A stretch of DNA of 16,166 nt from CAYFJO01 sp964343305 (GCA_964343305.1 CAYFJO010000235.1:1-16166); one strand, 5' to 3'; shown: positions 1-7,586, counted from the first letter of the stretch. Numbers and translations are program-made. Notes: generated from the letters alone by a model not told the origin.

Positions 1-2
1 CA

Positions 3-305
3 AATTACTCGGTTCCTAGAATCAATTGGTCGCTCTATGGAAGCGTTTGCTTTAGCCACCGAGCCACGGTTTTAAGAACACTCATCCGGCCGATGCAGCC
101 GACAGAAATCAAACGCGCAGCGCTGTTTAATGATTCAGAATTACGAATGAGCGCCAACAATGTGCGCGACGTGATTCGTTATCTAGAAAGCAACGGCCTT
201 GTCCGACAAGTTCATGCGCGAAAGAAAGTCCATCCTCGTTACGGACTATCGGAAAAAGGGATTTTGTTTCAACAGTTGTTAGCACAGGCAGGGGTGAACC
301 GATGA
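3..305 (+). CDS. Winged-helix DNA-binding protein, 5' end outside window
   Basis: The frame is open from the left edge to the TGA at 303-305, so the visible ATG at 93 is very likely internal. The residues before it (ATVLRTLIRP) run straight into the recognition region PTEIKRAAL. The pattern is that of a winged helix: one helix around VLRTL, a second at PTEIKRAA, a likely recognition helix SANNVRDVIRYLESNGLV, then a basic wing (QVHARKKVHPRYGLSEKG) and a closing helix. About 100 residues are visible. ArsR/MarR-like wHTH proteins of this size are usually transcription regulators, but they also occur as DNA-binding subunits of mobile elements. Its stop overlaps the next gene's start by the ATGA arrangement, implying translational coupling with the coiled-coil protein. 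The exact family and regulatory target cannot be told from the sequence. Confidence 0.72.
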   Translation, partial: NYSVPRINWSLYGSVCFSHRATVLRTLIRPMQPTEIKRAALFNDSELRMSANNVRDVIRYLESNGLVRQVHARKKVHPRYGLSEKGILFQQLLAQAGVNR

Positions 306-730
306 TGCAGGCCGCCCAAGATCTCGAGCGTCGGTGTCGGCAATTAGTGCATTCTCTGGACGCGAAATCAGATCCGACGGATTCTGTTGTTGAAGAAGTT
401 GCGTTGACGCTCGATCAAATTGACGATGTTCGGAGGCAGGAAAAGCGACTGCGTGACCGTCTAAGTGATCGAGAACTTGATTTGAAATCAAAGATCATGA
501 ATCTTAAAACGCCGCTGCTTGAATATGACTGGGACAAGTGGGCACGCCGCAAGCAAATGGTGCACGGGCTCGAAAAGAATCTCAGCGGGATTGAACAGCA
601 AGTTCAGCGGTTGGCGGTTGATCGTGAAAGCAAAATACACGGGTTGCTGGATCGGTTGTGGGGGTTGTGGAAGATGAGGGATCAGCTTGGTGATGGTGAA
701 CCTCAACAGAACCAGATTGATGTAGCGTAA
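302..730 (+). CDS. Coiled-coil protein of unknown function
   Basis: This 142-residue protein is not one I recognise. It starts at ATGATG overlapping the preceding stop (ATGA), with a GGGG-rich Shine-Dalgarno-like stretch about seven bases upstream. Almost the whole chain reads as charged amphipathic helix: residues about 5-70 (DQIDDVRRQEKRLRDRLSDR is the core) and about 85-130 (GLEKNLSGIEQQVQRLAVDR), separated by a short Trp-containing turn (YDWDKWARRK). A Trp-rich segment (LLDRLWGLWKMRD) follows the second helix. There is no signal peptide or membrane segment, so a cytoplasmic location is inferred. Two antiparallel helices would suit a scaffold or adaptor. Coupling to the wHTH gene and the ATPase gene about 300 bases downstream suggest a joint role, but that is inference only. 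Confidence 0.7.
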   Translation: MMQAAQDLERRCRQLVHSLDAKSDPTDSVVEEVALTLDQIDDVRRQEKRLRDRLSDRELDLKSKIMNLKTPLLEYDWDKWARRKQMVHGLEKNLSGIEQQVQRLAVDRESKIHGLLDRLWGLWKMRDQLGDGEPQQNQIDVA

Positions 731-1032
731 CAGCTAGATCAGCAGTGTGGCTGGTTCACCGATAGGCGATGGGTGGCGTACCACGCAAGCATCGCATCGA
801 CAGCCTTAGCGCAGACTAATTCAACAGCCCAACATCTGCCAGAAAAGCACTGCGCCCCAATCAAAGAGGTGTGCCCGCCAAACCGCGATTAACCGCGGTG
901 GAAGTGGGCCACGCAAAACACGAAAGTGGTACCGTTTTAAACCGCGCGCAAGATACCAAGTTGTTTGCCGAAAGGACCTTGCGTTCACCAATCCAGTTCG
1001 TTCCTTAAATAGCCCCGCCTGTTTCGTTCAGC
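731..1032. other. Intergenic region without a supported gene
   Basis: About 300 bases separate the coiled-coil gene from the ATPase gene. No frame gives a convincing protein. Two weak inverted repeats are visible: GCGATG at 766-771 with CATCGC at 790-795, and ACCGCG at 882-887 with CGCGGT at 894-899. Neither is followed by a T run, so neither looks like a terminator. No clear promoter was found. Confidence 0.5.
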
Positions 1033-3030
1033 ATGGATGTCAATTATCTGCTCAACAAATTCGAACCACTGCTACCAGAGCAAACGGCGAAATGGCGACG
1101 AGCACTTGACATCGGCGATCTCAAGGTCAAGCAACTCCTTGAGCACCATATTCGCCACGCGGCTTACAAAACACTGGGGGATGTCCGCAACAGACTCTTG
1201 CTCTCGCTTCCACCGCACGAGAAATCAAGGGGCACGTTTCATCTCGGCACCACTTTGTACGAACAGCCAAAATGGGATTTTGGATTGACTTCAAAAGAGC
1301 TGCTGCAAAATATTGCAATCTTTGGAAGATCGGGATCAGGAAAAACCAATGTTGCGTTCTCTCTCATGCAACAATTCGTTGAAAAACGAGTACCGTTTCT
1401 TTTTTTGGATTTCAAAAAGACTGCCCGACATTAACTGCCGAACATTCCCAACAGCCAGAAAAGGTTGCAGGTGTTCACGCCTGGCAGCACGATTAGCCCA
1501 TGCCCGTTCAGTCCATTTGTCGTCCCGCCCGGTGTTGAGTCAAACGTGTATACCAACCATGTTGTTGATGCCCTGGCAGCCGCGTTCACGCTTGGGGATG
1601 GAGCAAAACATCTCATCAGAAAATCGCTCCGTACGTGTTATGAACAATCAAACGCGGCTTCCATTGAAACATTAATTGATGCCCTAGAAAGTACCGAAGC
1701 AAAGGGCCGTATTGGAAACTGGAAGGTCACTGCCCAGCGAGCGTTGGAAAGTTTGGTTCCCTTGGTAGATGCAAGCGCCACGCAAAAAACACAGGCAGAT
1801 TTTACTCAATCACTTTTGCAGCAAAACACGATCATCGAGCTTGATTCGCTCGATCAAAGTCTGAAGATGTTTTTGGTGCCAATTTTGAGCTTCTGGATTT
1901 ATTCGGCGCGGCTTGCGGCTCCTGAGCGTGAAACGCTCAAATTCATCATTGTTGTTGAAGAAGCTCACAACGTGTTGTATCGGCAAGATCATCGATCCAA
2001 CGAATCTTTGATGGGCATGCTCCTGCGGCAAGGACGCGAACTCGGATTATGCTTTATGGTCATCGATCAGCAGCCACATCTCTTGTCCAGCGCAGCGCTG
2101 GGAAATTGCTACACCACGATTTGTCTCAACCAAAAAGATCCAACCGACATCAATAAGGCGGCAAGTTTGTCTCTGCTTGATGAATCGCAAAAACCCTGGT
2201 TAAGCCGACTGCCTGTTGGTGAAGGTATTGTGAAATTACAAGATCGATGGACACAGCCATTCCTGGTTCGGTTTCCGCTTGTGCAATTAAACAAGGGAAT
2301 GGTTACTAATGAGTTGTTGAAACAGTTTGTGAACGGGAAAATCAGCCATAAAACTCTCCGAACGCGTACTGGTGCTGATTCGCTTATAAGTCAACGCGTT
2401 CGGCAAGATGCTTTTTGTGTGGATGAGCACACATTCGCACTGCTAAGAGATGTGCTCTTGCATCCAGATGATGCAGTAAGAAATCGATATAAGCGATTGG
2501 GATTCAGCGTTGACCGCGGCCACCGCTACAAGGAACAGTTGCTGCACCATCGTCTCCTCGGGCAAGAATCGATTAAGGTGGGGAAGACGTATAAGACAAC
2601 ACTACATCTCGCCGACGAAGCAACACCGTTGCTTATCGGTTCACTTGATCCAAATAGTATGAAGATCACCAACGCTTCACTCGTCCATGAGTTTTGGAAG
2701 CACCATCATGCGCGCGTCTATGCCAAGCAAAGTTATCAGGTAGAAATTGAACGCGAGCGAAATAAGGGAGATCCGGCACAGGGGCGTGTTGACATTTGTG
2801 CCCACAAAAATGGCCCGAACACGCCTGAACGTGTTGCCATCGAGATTGAAACTGGGAAGTCTGATGTGATTGGAAACGTACAGCGAAACTTGCTAGCTGG
2901 GATGACGAAAGTCGTGGTTGTCGCAACAGATGAACGCGCGATGACGAAAGTTGAACTAGCTCTTGCACACGAGGGGTTGTTGATTCCGGGTCGAGTTGCC
3001 TTGGTCATGGCATCGTGTGAATCACTATGA
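1033..3030 (+). pseudogene. HerA/VirD4-like ATPase with C-terminal nuclease-like region, interrupted by in-frame TAA
   Basis: One continuous frame of 666 codons is broken only by TAA at 1432-1434 (codon 134). It carries a P-loop at residues 98-105 (GRSGSGKT), a strand ending LFLDFK just before the stop, VFTPG just after it, and Walker B FIIVVEEAHNV at about 304-314. The segment DQQPHLLSS follows, in the position of the sensor strand of HerA/FtsK-type motors. The C-terminal part has VDICA (Asp 587) and AIEIETGK (Glu 604, Glu 606), the D...ExE spacing of PD-(D/E)XK nucleases. Members of this group are hexameric DNA translocases. Residues on both sides of the stop (KKTARH / LPNIP) fit the family as if a leucine codon had been lost, so a single substitution, such as TTA to TAA, explains the break. 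The stop separates Walker A from Walker B, so neither half should hydrolyse ATP alone. A sequencing error is the main alternative. The downstream half could start at the TTG at 1465, but no ribosome site supports that. Confidence 0.8.
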
Positions 3031-3151
3031 TTGCGAAGTCTGAGCATTGATGTTGATCGCGGTTTGGAACAGCACCACTTTCGCGGACTAAACAAAACCT
3101 ATGCCAAAAACTGCTAGAAGAAGGCCGGCCATCAAACAACAGCCCCAGCGT

Positions 3152-3524
3152 TTATTTCGAATTACGCCGCGTCTCTCCACCGTTTCTCTTTGTTCCATCT
3201 TGGTCGCGACTATTGTTAACAGCGTCAAAAATCGCCTGACCTAGAACATGACTCAACGCAGATGGTGTCACGACGATTGCCCCACTGGAAAGTGCTTCTC
3301 TGATCTCCACTTCGCTTGACGTGGCAACGACCTTTGGTATCGCCAAATCAAGCATGGATTGAAGATGTTCTGTTGATCCGATGATCGCAACAACAGGCTG
3401 GTGTTTATCCATATGCTCCAGGTGCTTCGTCGAGCGTTGTTGCTTCACAGGATACACGAATTCCCTTGATGGACTTGATCGTGTCTCGAAAAGCCGTGTC
3501 GCCGCCTACGACCAGAACTTCCAT
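3152..3524 (-). pseudogene. Small alpha/beta (receiver-like) protein, frameshifted
   Basis: An ATG at 3524 has a good ribosome site (AGAGGAAG) and opens MEVLVVGGDTAFRDTIKSI..., but that frame stops after 39 residues at 3405. The frame one base over continues the same fold: HQPVVAIIGSTEHLQ, IPKVVATSS, AIVVTPSALS. Skipping a single base of the GG pair at 3421-3422 joins TTLDEA directly to LEHMDKHQP and restores an unbroken protein of about 123 residues down to 3152. Strands such as VLVVGG, VVAIIG, KVVATS and AIVVTP alternate with helices as in receiver or Rossmann-like domains, but the usual receiver phospho-Asp is not evident, so I do not assign a function. The C-terminal tail (DQDGTKRNGGETRRNSK) is polar and probably disordered. 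It faces the ATPase gene tail to tail. Reading-frame loss or an indel error are both possible. Confidence 0.65.
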
Positions 3525-3562
3525 TTTTCTTCCTCTGTGCGAATCTTGATACGCCGTCGCGG

Positions 3563-3591
3563 ATTGTAACCGATAGAGAACGACCTGTTAA
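3563..3591 (-). promoter_or_regulatory. Sigma70-type promoter for the small alpha/beta protein
   Basis: On the minus strand TTAACA (3591-3586), a 17-base spacer and TACAAT (3568-3563) form a near-consensus -35/-10 pair. Its -10 box ends 38 bases upstream of the ATG at 3524 and its AGAGGAAG ribosome site. Box match, spacing and position all agree, which makes this the best promoter in the window. Confidence 0.6.
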
Positions 3592-3666
3592 GAAAATGCT
3601 TTGGCAGAACAGTCCATCTAGAATTACGCACTCATCATTTCAATGTAGACACTTAGTAAAATGCAA

Positions 3667-4038
3667 CTACGATTTCAATTTAGTCGTGATGTATTTCATG
3701 CACTTACTGCACCTTGGTTTTTCTGCTTTGGTTCGCCACTTATGCCCACAATGTTTACACGTGATTAGGTCAGGTAGATCTGCAACAGAGGCTTTCCTTG
3801 ATTTTGTGAGTTTTGGAATTGCAAGATTCAAACTAATAGCGACTACCTCGTTCATACTCACTGAAAGTTTTTGAGCGCACTTGGCAAGATCGTTGATAAG
3901 TCTTGTTGGTAATCGAAACGTGCGATTCTCATGTGGTTCTTCTTGAGGCGGCCTGCCGGCACCTTTTCTCTTACCTCCCCGTTGCTTTGTTTGATGAGAA
4001 GTTGTCGAAGCTTTTTTTGTTCGTCGTTTCTTAACCAC
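3667..4038 (-). CDS. Ribbon-helix-helix protein with basic tail and C-terminal zinc ribbon
   Basis: The frame stays open to a GTG at 4116, but I prefer the GTG at 4038: an AGGA sits six bases upstream (4048-4045), while 4116 has no ribosome site. That gives 123 residues. The N-terminus is very basic and ends in GGKRKGAGRPP, which resembles an AT-hook or basic DNA-contact arm. Next comes NRTFRLPTRLINDLAKCAQK with LSVSMNEVVAISLNLAIPKL, the beta strand and two helices of a ribbon-helix-helix (Arc/CopG) fold. The C-terminus has CKHCGHKW...PRCSKC, two CxxC pairs of a zinc ribbon. RHH proteins bind operators as dimers, so a transcription regulator or plasmid-type partition role is likely. It is divergent from the gene at 4261, and a 16-base palindrome lies between them. 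Confidence 0.68.
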   Translation of the reverse strand: MVKKRRTKKASTTSHQTKQRGGKRKGAGRPPQEEPHENRTFRLPTRLINDLAKCAQKLSVSMNEVVAISLNLAIPKLTKSRKASVADLPDLITCKHCGHKWRTKAEKPRCSKCMKYITTKLKS

Positions 4039-4135
4039 GTGCTTTCCTTTCGCCGCGTCAGTAATCACGCGTCCAATTGATATCGCATCTCGTTTCAACT
4101 CTAGAAATAAACGCACCTGTATTCAATAATTGCTC

Positions 4136-4164
4136 TTAGCGTAACGAATAAGGGTGCGTATTAT
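4136..4164 (+). promoter_or_regulatory. Possible promoter for the small acidic gene
   Basis: TTAGCG (4136-4141), a 17-base spacer and TATTAT (4159-4164) form a possible sigma70-type pair. The -10 is one mismatch from consensus and the -35 matches three of six. Transcription would start near 4171, just before the palindrome at 4180-4195, and lead to the ATG at 4261. Confidence 0.35.
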
Positions 4165-4179
4165 TCTAACTGCTTCTAA

Positions 4180-4195
4180 CAAGTCGTGCGACTTG
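4180..4195. promoter_or_regulatory. 16-base palindrome, candidate operator
   Basis: CAAGTCG TG CGACTTG is a perfect inverted repeat of seven bases per arm with a two-base centre. It lies between the divergent RHH gene and the small acidic gene, about ten bases after the expected transcription start of the latter. No T run follows, so it is not a terminator. The location suits autoregulation by the RHH protein, which is inference. A short hairpin in the leader RNA is an alternative. Confidence 0.4.
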
Positions 4196-4260
4196 GATTT
4201 CTAATGCGGGAATGTCACTGACCGCTTCAAACGGTGACAAAGACTCTTGGAGATGTTTCG

Positions 4261-4614
4261 ATGTCAGAGACTAGTGATGGTGAATTGTTGTTTGAGGCTG
4301 TGGTTGCGGAAACGAAATTGGACTTTCGTAAAGCTCTGAGAAGTTATGCAGCGACTGTCATGCAAAAGCGTGATGACGAGAAGGATGCATTGCTTGAGTC
4401 GAAGGATGGTGCGAGTGAAAATGTTTCGTTGTTGCTCGGCAATCAGGAAGTCGCGGTGCAGGCTGAAGCTGATTCAGTTCGGGGGACGTTTGCAGAAAGC
4501 AATGATGCTGAAGTGCCAGGCGAGCAATCTGCGACCGACTCAGATCTCAAAGGGGTGAAGTCAAGCGCGGATCGCTTGGGATTGGGAAAAAAGTCGGTCA
4601 AGAATGGAAAGTGA
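4261..4614 (+). CDS. Small acidic protein of unknown function
   Basis: This gene encodes 117 residues from the ATG at 4261, chosen over a GTG at 4234 because GGAG lies eight bases upstream of the ATG. I do not recognise the family. The first half is helical and charged (LDFRKALRSYAATVMQKRDD). The second half is rich in Ser, Glu, Asp and Gly and probably disordered, ending in a basic tail (GLGKKSVKNGK). There is no signal peptide or membrane segment. A clear Rho-independent terminator begins about 20 bases after the stop, so it is probably transcribed alone. The terminator supports a real expressed unit more strongly than the protein sequence does. A small DNA- or protein-binding accessory factor is possible but nothing shows it. 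Confidence 0.55.
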   Translation: MSETSDGELLFEAVVAETKLDFRKALRSYAATVMQKRDDEKDALLESKDGASENVSLLLGNQEVAVQAEADSVRGTFAESNDAEVPGEQSATDSDLKGVKSSADRLGLGKKSVKNGK

Positions 4615-4634
4615 GTGCCGATTGGAAAATGAAG

Positions 4635-4662
4635 AGCCGTCCTGACAGGGGCGGCTTTTTTT
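4635..4662 (+). terminator. Rho-independent terminator
   Basis: AGCCG at 4635-4639 pairs with CGGCT at 4652-4656. The inner TCCT/GGGG pairs extend the stem to nine pairs including two wobbles, around a GACA loop. A run of seven T follows directly (4656-4662). It lies about 20 bases after the stop of the small acidic gene. Confidence 0.85.
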
Positions 4663-4805
4663 GTGGCTGCTGCCAGAGATTCACTCAGTTCGAAGAATAA
4701 TGGTTTCTCGGCGCGCCTCACACCCCGCGAGTTGTTGGAATTTGCTGCGAGCAGAATCTGCCGTTTGCCCACTTACGCGGCCAGTACAGTGAAGATGAAA
4801 TCGAA

Positions 4806-5333
4806 TTGCTGGTGACGAAAGTCAGACTTGCGCTAGAAGCGCACCCGGCCGCCACCCGTCGGCTCGAAATCGGAATGTCATCACCAGTGGACCATGCGCA
4901 ATCAACCGCAGAATTTGCGTTGACAGAAGCAGAACTAGCATGGGCGAAAGAGGATTTGCGTCGCACGCTCGACAAGCTTAAGTTGGCGACGAAGGAAATG
5001 AGACGATTCTATGAGACGTCACGCATCATTTACCGGGAAGGGCGGCTCCCCGTTTTCAATTTATTGGCGGCTGAAGACCAACTTGCAGAAACCGAACTAG
5101 CCTTGATTCGATTGAAAAACGTAGTCGCACGCGAAGAACCACATCTGCTTGCAGGCAAGGCGAACACCGATCGAGAATCGATCCTTTGCCGGAACGAAAG
5201 GAAGACCCAGACGCTTGGTCGCGGCTTGCGCGGCTTGTCAACTTTCATCGCCGGCGGCCAGTCTTCACCGAAAGCACGGCGAATTGGCCACAATTCACCA
5301 ACAAAACGCTGCCACAAGCAACGGGAGCAATGA
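4806..5333 (+). CDS. TolC-like coiled-coil protein fragment, possibly frameshifted at its 3' end
   Basis: The best-supported part is residues about 30-115: helical segments (ALTEAELAWAKEDLRRTLDK) followed by IIYREGRLPVFNLLAAEDQL and AETELALIRLK. This resembles the long helical hairpins of TolC-type outer-membrane efflux proteins, including the characteristic turn Y-x-x-G-R before a helix with L-x-A-x-x-x-L. Here the segment is short, about 115 residues against 400 or more in the family, and no signal peptide or beta segments are visible. The start is uncertain: TTG at 4806, ATG at 4875, or further upstream, since the frame is open from 4701. After about 5170 this frame becomes arginine-rich and unconvincing, while the frame starting at the TTG at 5186 reads like ordinary protein (RKEDPDAWSRLARLVNFHR) to 5395. 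A frameshift near 5170-5190 is therefore likely, and this may be a gene remnant. Confidence 0.45.
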   Translation: MLVTKVRLALEAHPAATRRLEIGMSSPVDHAQSTAEFALTEAELAWAKEDLRRTLDKLKLATKEMRRFYETSRIIYREGRLPVFNLLAAEDQLAETELALIRLKNVVAREEPHLLAGKANTDRESILCRNERKTQTLGRGLRGLSTFIAGGQSSPKARRIGHNSPTKRCHKQREQ

Positions 5334-5338
5334 CGCGT

Positions 5339-5367
5339 TTGTCTCTCATTCGTAACGCCATTGTAAA
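5339..5367 (+). promoter_or_regulatory. Weak promoter candidate upstream of the HEAT-LamG gene
   Basis: TTGTCT (5339-5344), 17 bases, then TGTAAA (5362-5367): each box matches four of six consensus bases. It lies about 65 bases before the ATG at 5432. It also falls inside the possible 3' extension of the TolC-like gene, so it is only tentative. Confidence 0.25.
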
Positions 5368-5431
5368 TCGCGCGATGGAACTAACAGGTATTTGATATCG
5401 TCTATGAGATTCCAGTTGCGAGGTAAAGTCA

Positions 5432-7072
5432 ATGCAATCAATTCTTGGCGCGTGCGGCGTGAATCGTCGGGAGATCCTTTGTTTGAGATCGTTTGTTTGT
5501 ATCCTGCTTTGTGTGCCAGTGTCTGCTGTCATCGCCGAACAAAACGGCGCGGTTTCGACATTGGCGAATCACGGTATCGAACCGACTGCGGACTCCATCC
5601 ACGCGTATCTTATATCTCTGGTCAAGGACGGAGACGGTCGCGCACAATACTCCGAATGGATTCGTCAACTTGGTGATTCGTCGTTTTGGCAAAGGGAAGC
5701 GGCGACACAATCGTTGCTGCAAGCTCGCGTCGCACACATCGACTTGCTGGAAAAAGCCACGTCGTCCAAAGATCGTGAAGTACTGTTCCGAGCCAATCTG
5801 ATCCTCGAACAACTTCGCAAGCACCCACCCGACAAGCGACGCGAGGAGGTGCTACGGGCGGCGTTCACGGTTATTACCGAGAGACGCATCAAGAACCTCG
5901 CCGACTCGCTCTTGGCGGTGATTCCGATTTGCGGTGAGCCGATTGTTCGACGGCTTGGCGTTGAGGCGCTTAGGGTCACGGCACAAAAGGAAGATCTGGA
6001 CGCCTTGCGCGCGGTTCTAATCGCCAGAATGCCAACATTGCGAATTGCCGCACTTGCCGCGCTGGAGCAACTGCTGGGTGACAATGTCGTGAGCGATGCT
6101 GCCAATCTGCTGGATGACCCATCCGATGAGGTTTGTATGGCGGCCGCTCATACACTGGCGAATCTTGGCGACCGGCGGTCATTGTCCACCCTTGGGCACC
6201 TTTTAGGCTCGGAAGCATCAATAGTACGGTCTCGCGCGGCACATACCTTGCGACAACTCTCGGGGCAAACTTTTGGTTTTGCTGCCCAAGATAATCAGGA
6301 TGCACGGAAGACCTCGATGGAAAAATGGCTTGCCTGGATCACGGACAACGGCCGAACGGCAAAGCTAATGTTTCCGGTCAAGGACTTCACAGTTGACACG
6401 CGAGGACTCGTGCTTCATTTTTCGTTCAGTAAATCCGACAACCCGGCCGTCGATCAAAGTGGCTGTGACAACCACGGCGCGCTGCACAATGCCCGACACG
6501 TCGAAACGGGACACGTCGGCGGAGGCTGTTATTTGGATGGCCGCGGCGATTTTGTTCGGGTGGCCAACAGCAACAATCTGGAGATTCGCGACAAGTTGAC
6601 TCTCGCCGTGTGGGTCAAGCTCGACTCCTTCGCGCCCGGTGGATATGGCAACGAGGAGGGCCACATCATCAAGAAGGGCGATCCACTGTGGTGGAATCCC
6701 AGTTACGGGTTGGGATTTCGCAAAGGTAGTGGCAGGGCGAAGTTTGTCATCGGCCATCCGAAAAGTCCTGTTAGCCGAGGTGGAGCAGATCTTTACAGCG
6801 AAACGACTCTAAAAACCGGGCAATGGCATCACCTCGCTGGCACCTATGACGGTAAGTCCGCCAAACTATACATCGACGGCCGTCTCGACTTGGAAAGGAA
6901 ATACGAAGGCACGATTCGAAGCGATCGCGCACCGCTGATGATTGGCGGCGGCAAACTTTTTAGCAAAACGGACTTTGCCAATCATTTTGCTATCACCGGA
7001 ACGGTTGACGATATCCGCATCTACCATCGCGTGCTCACCGCCGATGAAATTGGGTTATTGTTTCAAGAGTAG
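5432..7072 (+). CDS. Secreted HEAT-repeat protein with C-terminal LamG (concanavalin A-like) domain
   Basis: This gene encodes 546 residues from the ATG at 5432, with GAGG eight bases upstream. Residues 1-35 look like a signal peptide: a basic region, then a hydrophobic core (FVCILLCVPVSAVIA) with cleavage expected after VIA. Residues about 60-290 are alpha-helical HEAT repeats with the usual LAD.A..AL..L pattern (DEVCMAAAHTLANLGDRRSL, IVRSRAAHTLRQLSG). EKWLAWITDNG at about 297 marks the boundary common in planctomycete HEAT proteins. Residues about 325-543 form a LamG jelly roll: LVLHFSFS, LTLAVWVKLD, GQWHHLAGTYDGKSAKLYID and the terminal VDDIRIYHRVLTADEI. LamG modules bind carbohydrates or proteins, and HEAT arrays are scaffolds. 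The protein therefore probably acts outside the cytoplasmic membrane as a binding protein. No catalytic motif is visible. Confidence 0.9.
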   Translation: MQSILGACGVNRREILCLRSFVCILLCVPVSAVIAEQNGAVSTLANHGIEPTADSIHAYLISLVKDGDGRAQYSEWIRQLGDSSFWQREAATQSLLQARVAHIDLLEKATSSKDREVLFRANLILEQLRKHPPDKRREEVLRAAFTVITERRIKNLADSLLAVIPICGEPIVRRLGVEALRVTAQKEDLDALRAVLIARMPTLRIAALAALEQLLGDNVVSDAANLLDDPSDEVCMAAAHTLANLGDRRSLSTLGHLLGSEASIVRSRAAHTLRQLSGQTFGFAAQDNQDARKTSMEKWLAWITDNGRTAKLMFPVKDFTVDTRGLVLHFSFSKSDNPAVDQSGCDNHGALHNARHVETGHVGGGCYLDGRGDFVRVANSNNLEIRDKLTLAVWVKLDSFAPGGYGNEEGHIIKKGDPLWWNPSYGLGFRKGSGRAKFVIGHPKSPVSRGGADLYSETTLKTGQWHHLAGTYDGKSAKLYIDGRLDLERKYEGTIRSDRAPLMIGGGKLFSKTDFANHFAITGTVDDIRIYHRVLTADEIGLLFQE

Positions 7073-7420
7073 TTTTTGACTGGCGACCCGCTGGCCAATG
7101 CTCGGCGATCTCCGGTCTGCTCGCGACGCGACGTATTTGAATAGCGGATAGGTAATACGTTGGTGGGCATCTTTTTATTGGGTCCCGCGCAGAAGAGCGA
7201 CGGGCAGACGGTTCATGTTGTCATCGAGATGCCGGTGCAGTCACCTTGGGGCTTACGGCGGGATTAATCGTGGTGACCATGTGCGGCAGCAGCGACTTAT
7301 GAAATCGATCGGGCACACGCCGCGCCGAAAGCAGGTCGCGATCACACGCGTGAGGACTTGCTGCGACATTCGCCATGACGATCAATCGAGTCCTCGAACG
7401 TGGGTTCATTCGATACAACG

Positions 7421-7457
7421 AAAAAGCCCTTTGGGGTGGGGCAGTACTCCAAAGGGC
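7421..7457 (-). terminator. Rho-independent terminator for the TIR gene
   Basis: On the minus strand GCCCTTTGG (7457-7449) pairs perfectly with CCAAAGGGC (7434-7426) around a 14-base loop, and TTTTT (7425-7421) follows at once. It lies about 130 bases downstream of the TIR gene stop in the correct orientation. The loop contains CTGCCCCA, which also occurs in the loop of the adjacent hairpin. Confidence 0.75.
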
Positions 7458-7461
7458 ACAT

Positions 7462-7501
7462 GGGGCCGCATGTTTTTGGGGCAGAAAAAGAAGGCGGCCC
7501 C
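7462..7501. repeat. Long hairpin adjacent to the terminator
   Basis: GGGGCCGC (7462-7469) and GCGGCCCC (7494-7501) are perfect eight-base arms. Inside them TTTTT (7473-7477) faces AAAAA (7485-7489), which extends the fold. The apical loop carries GGGGCAG. On the minus strand this hairpin is transcribed just before the terminator at 7421-7457. A 3' stability structure or part of a compound terminator is plausible. Confidence 0.6.
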
Positions 7502-7586
7502 TTCTCAATCTATTTCCATTTTCGTCGGAGATGCCAAATCGTCAATCCCCTACAACGGCGAAGCGCAATGCTATCACTTGACTGAC

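Larger units (their letters stand above)
7073..7586. other. Convergent intergenic region with two structured hairpins
   Basis: About 510 bases lie between two genes that converge. The part 7073-7420 shows no gene I can support: open frames there lack ribosome sites and family-like sequence. The part 7421-7501 holds two tandem stem-loops, listed separately. No transposase remnant or obvious terminal repeats were found. Confidence 0.5.

Noticed and set aside
93..305. ATG at 93 as the true start of the first gene
   Set aside because: The open frame upstream encodes sequence that fits the same winged-helix fold, so the start lies outside the window.
766..899. Two short inverted repeats in the 731-1032 gap as a terminator or operator
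   Set aside because: Arms are only six bases and there is no T run, so chance is likely.
4039..4116. Longer start (GTG 4116) for the ribbon-helix-helix gene
   Set aside because: No ribosome site there. The GTG at 4038 has AGGA at a good distance and begins with the basic arm.
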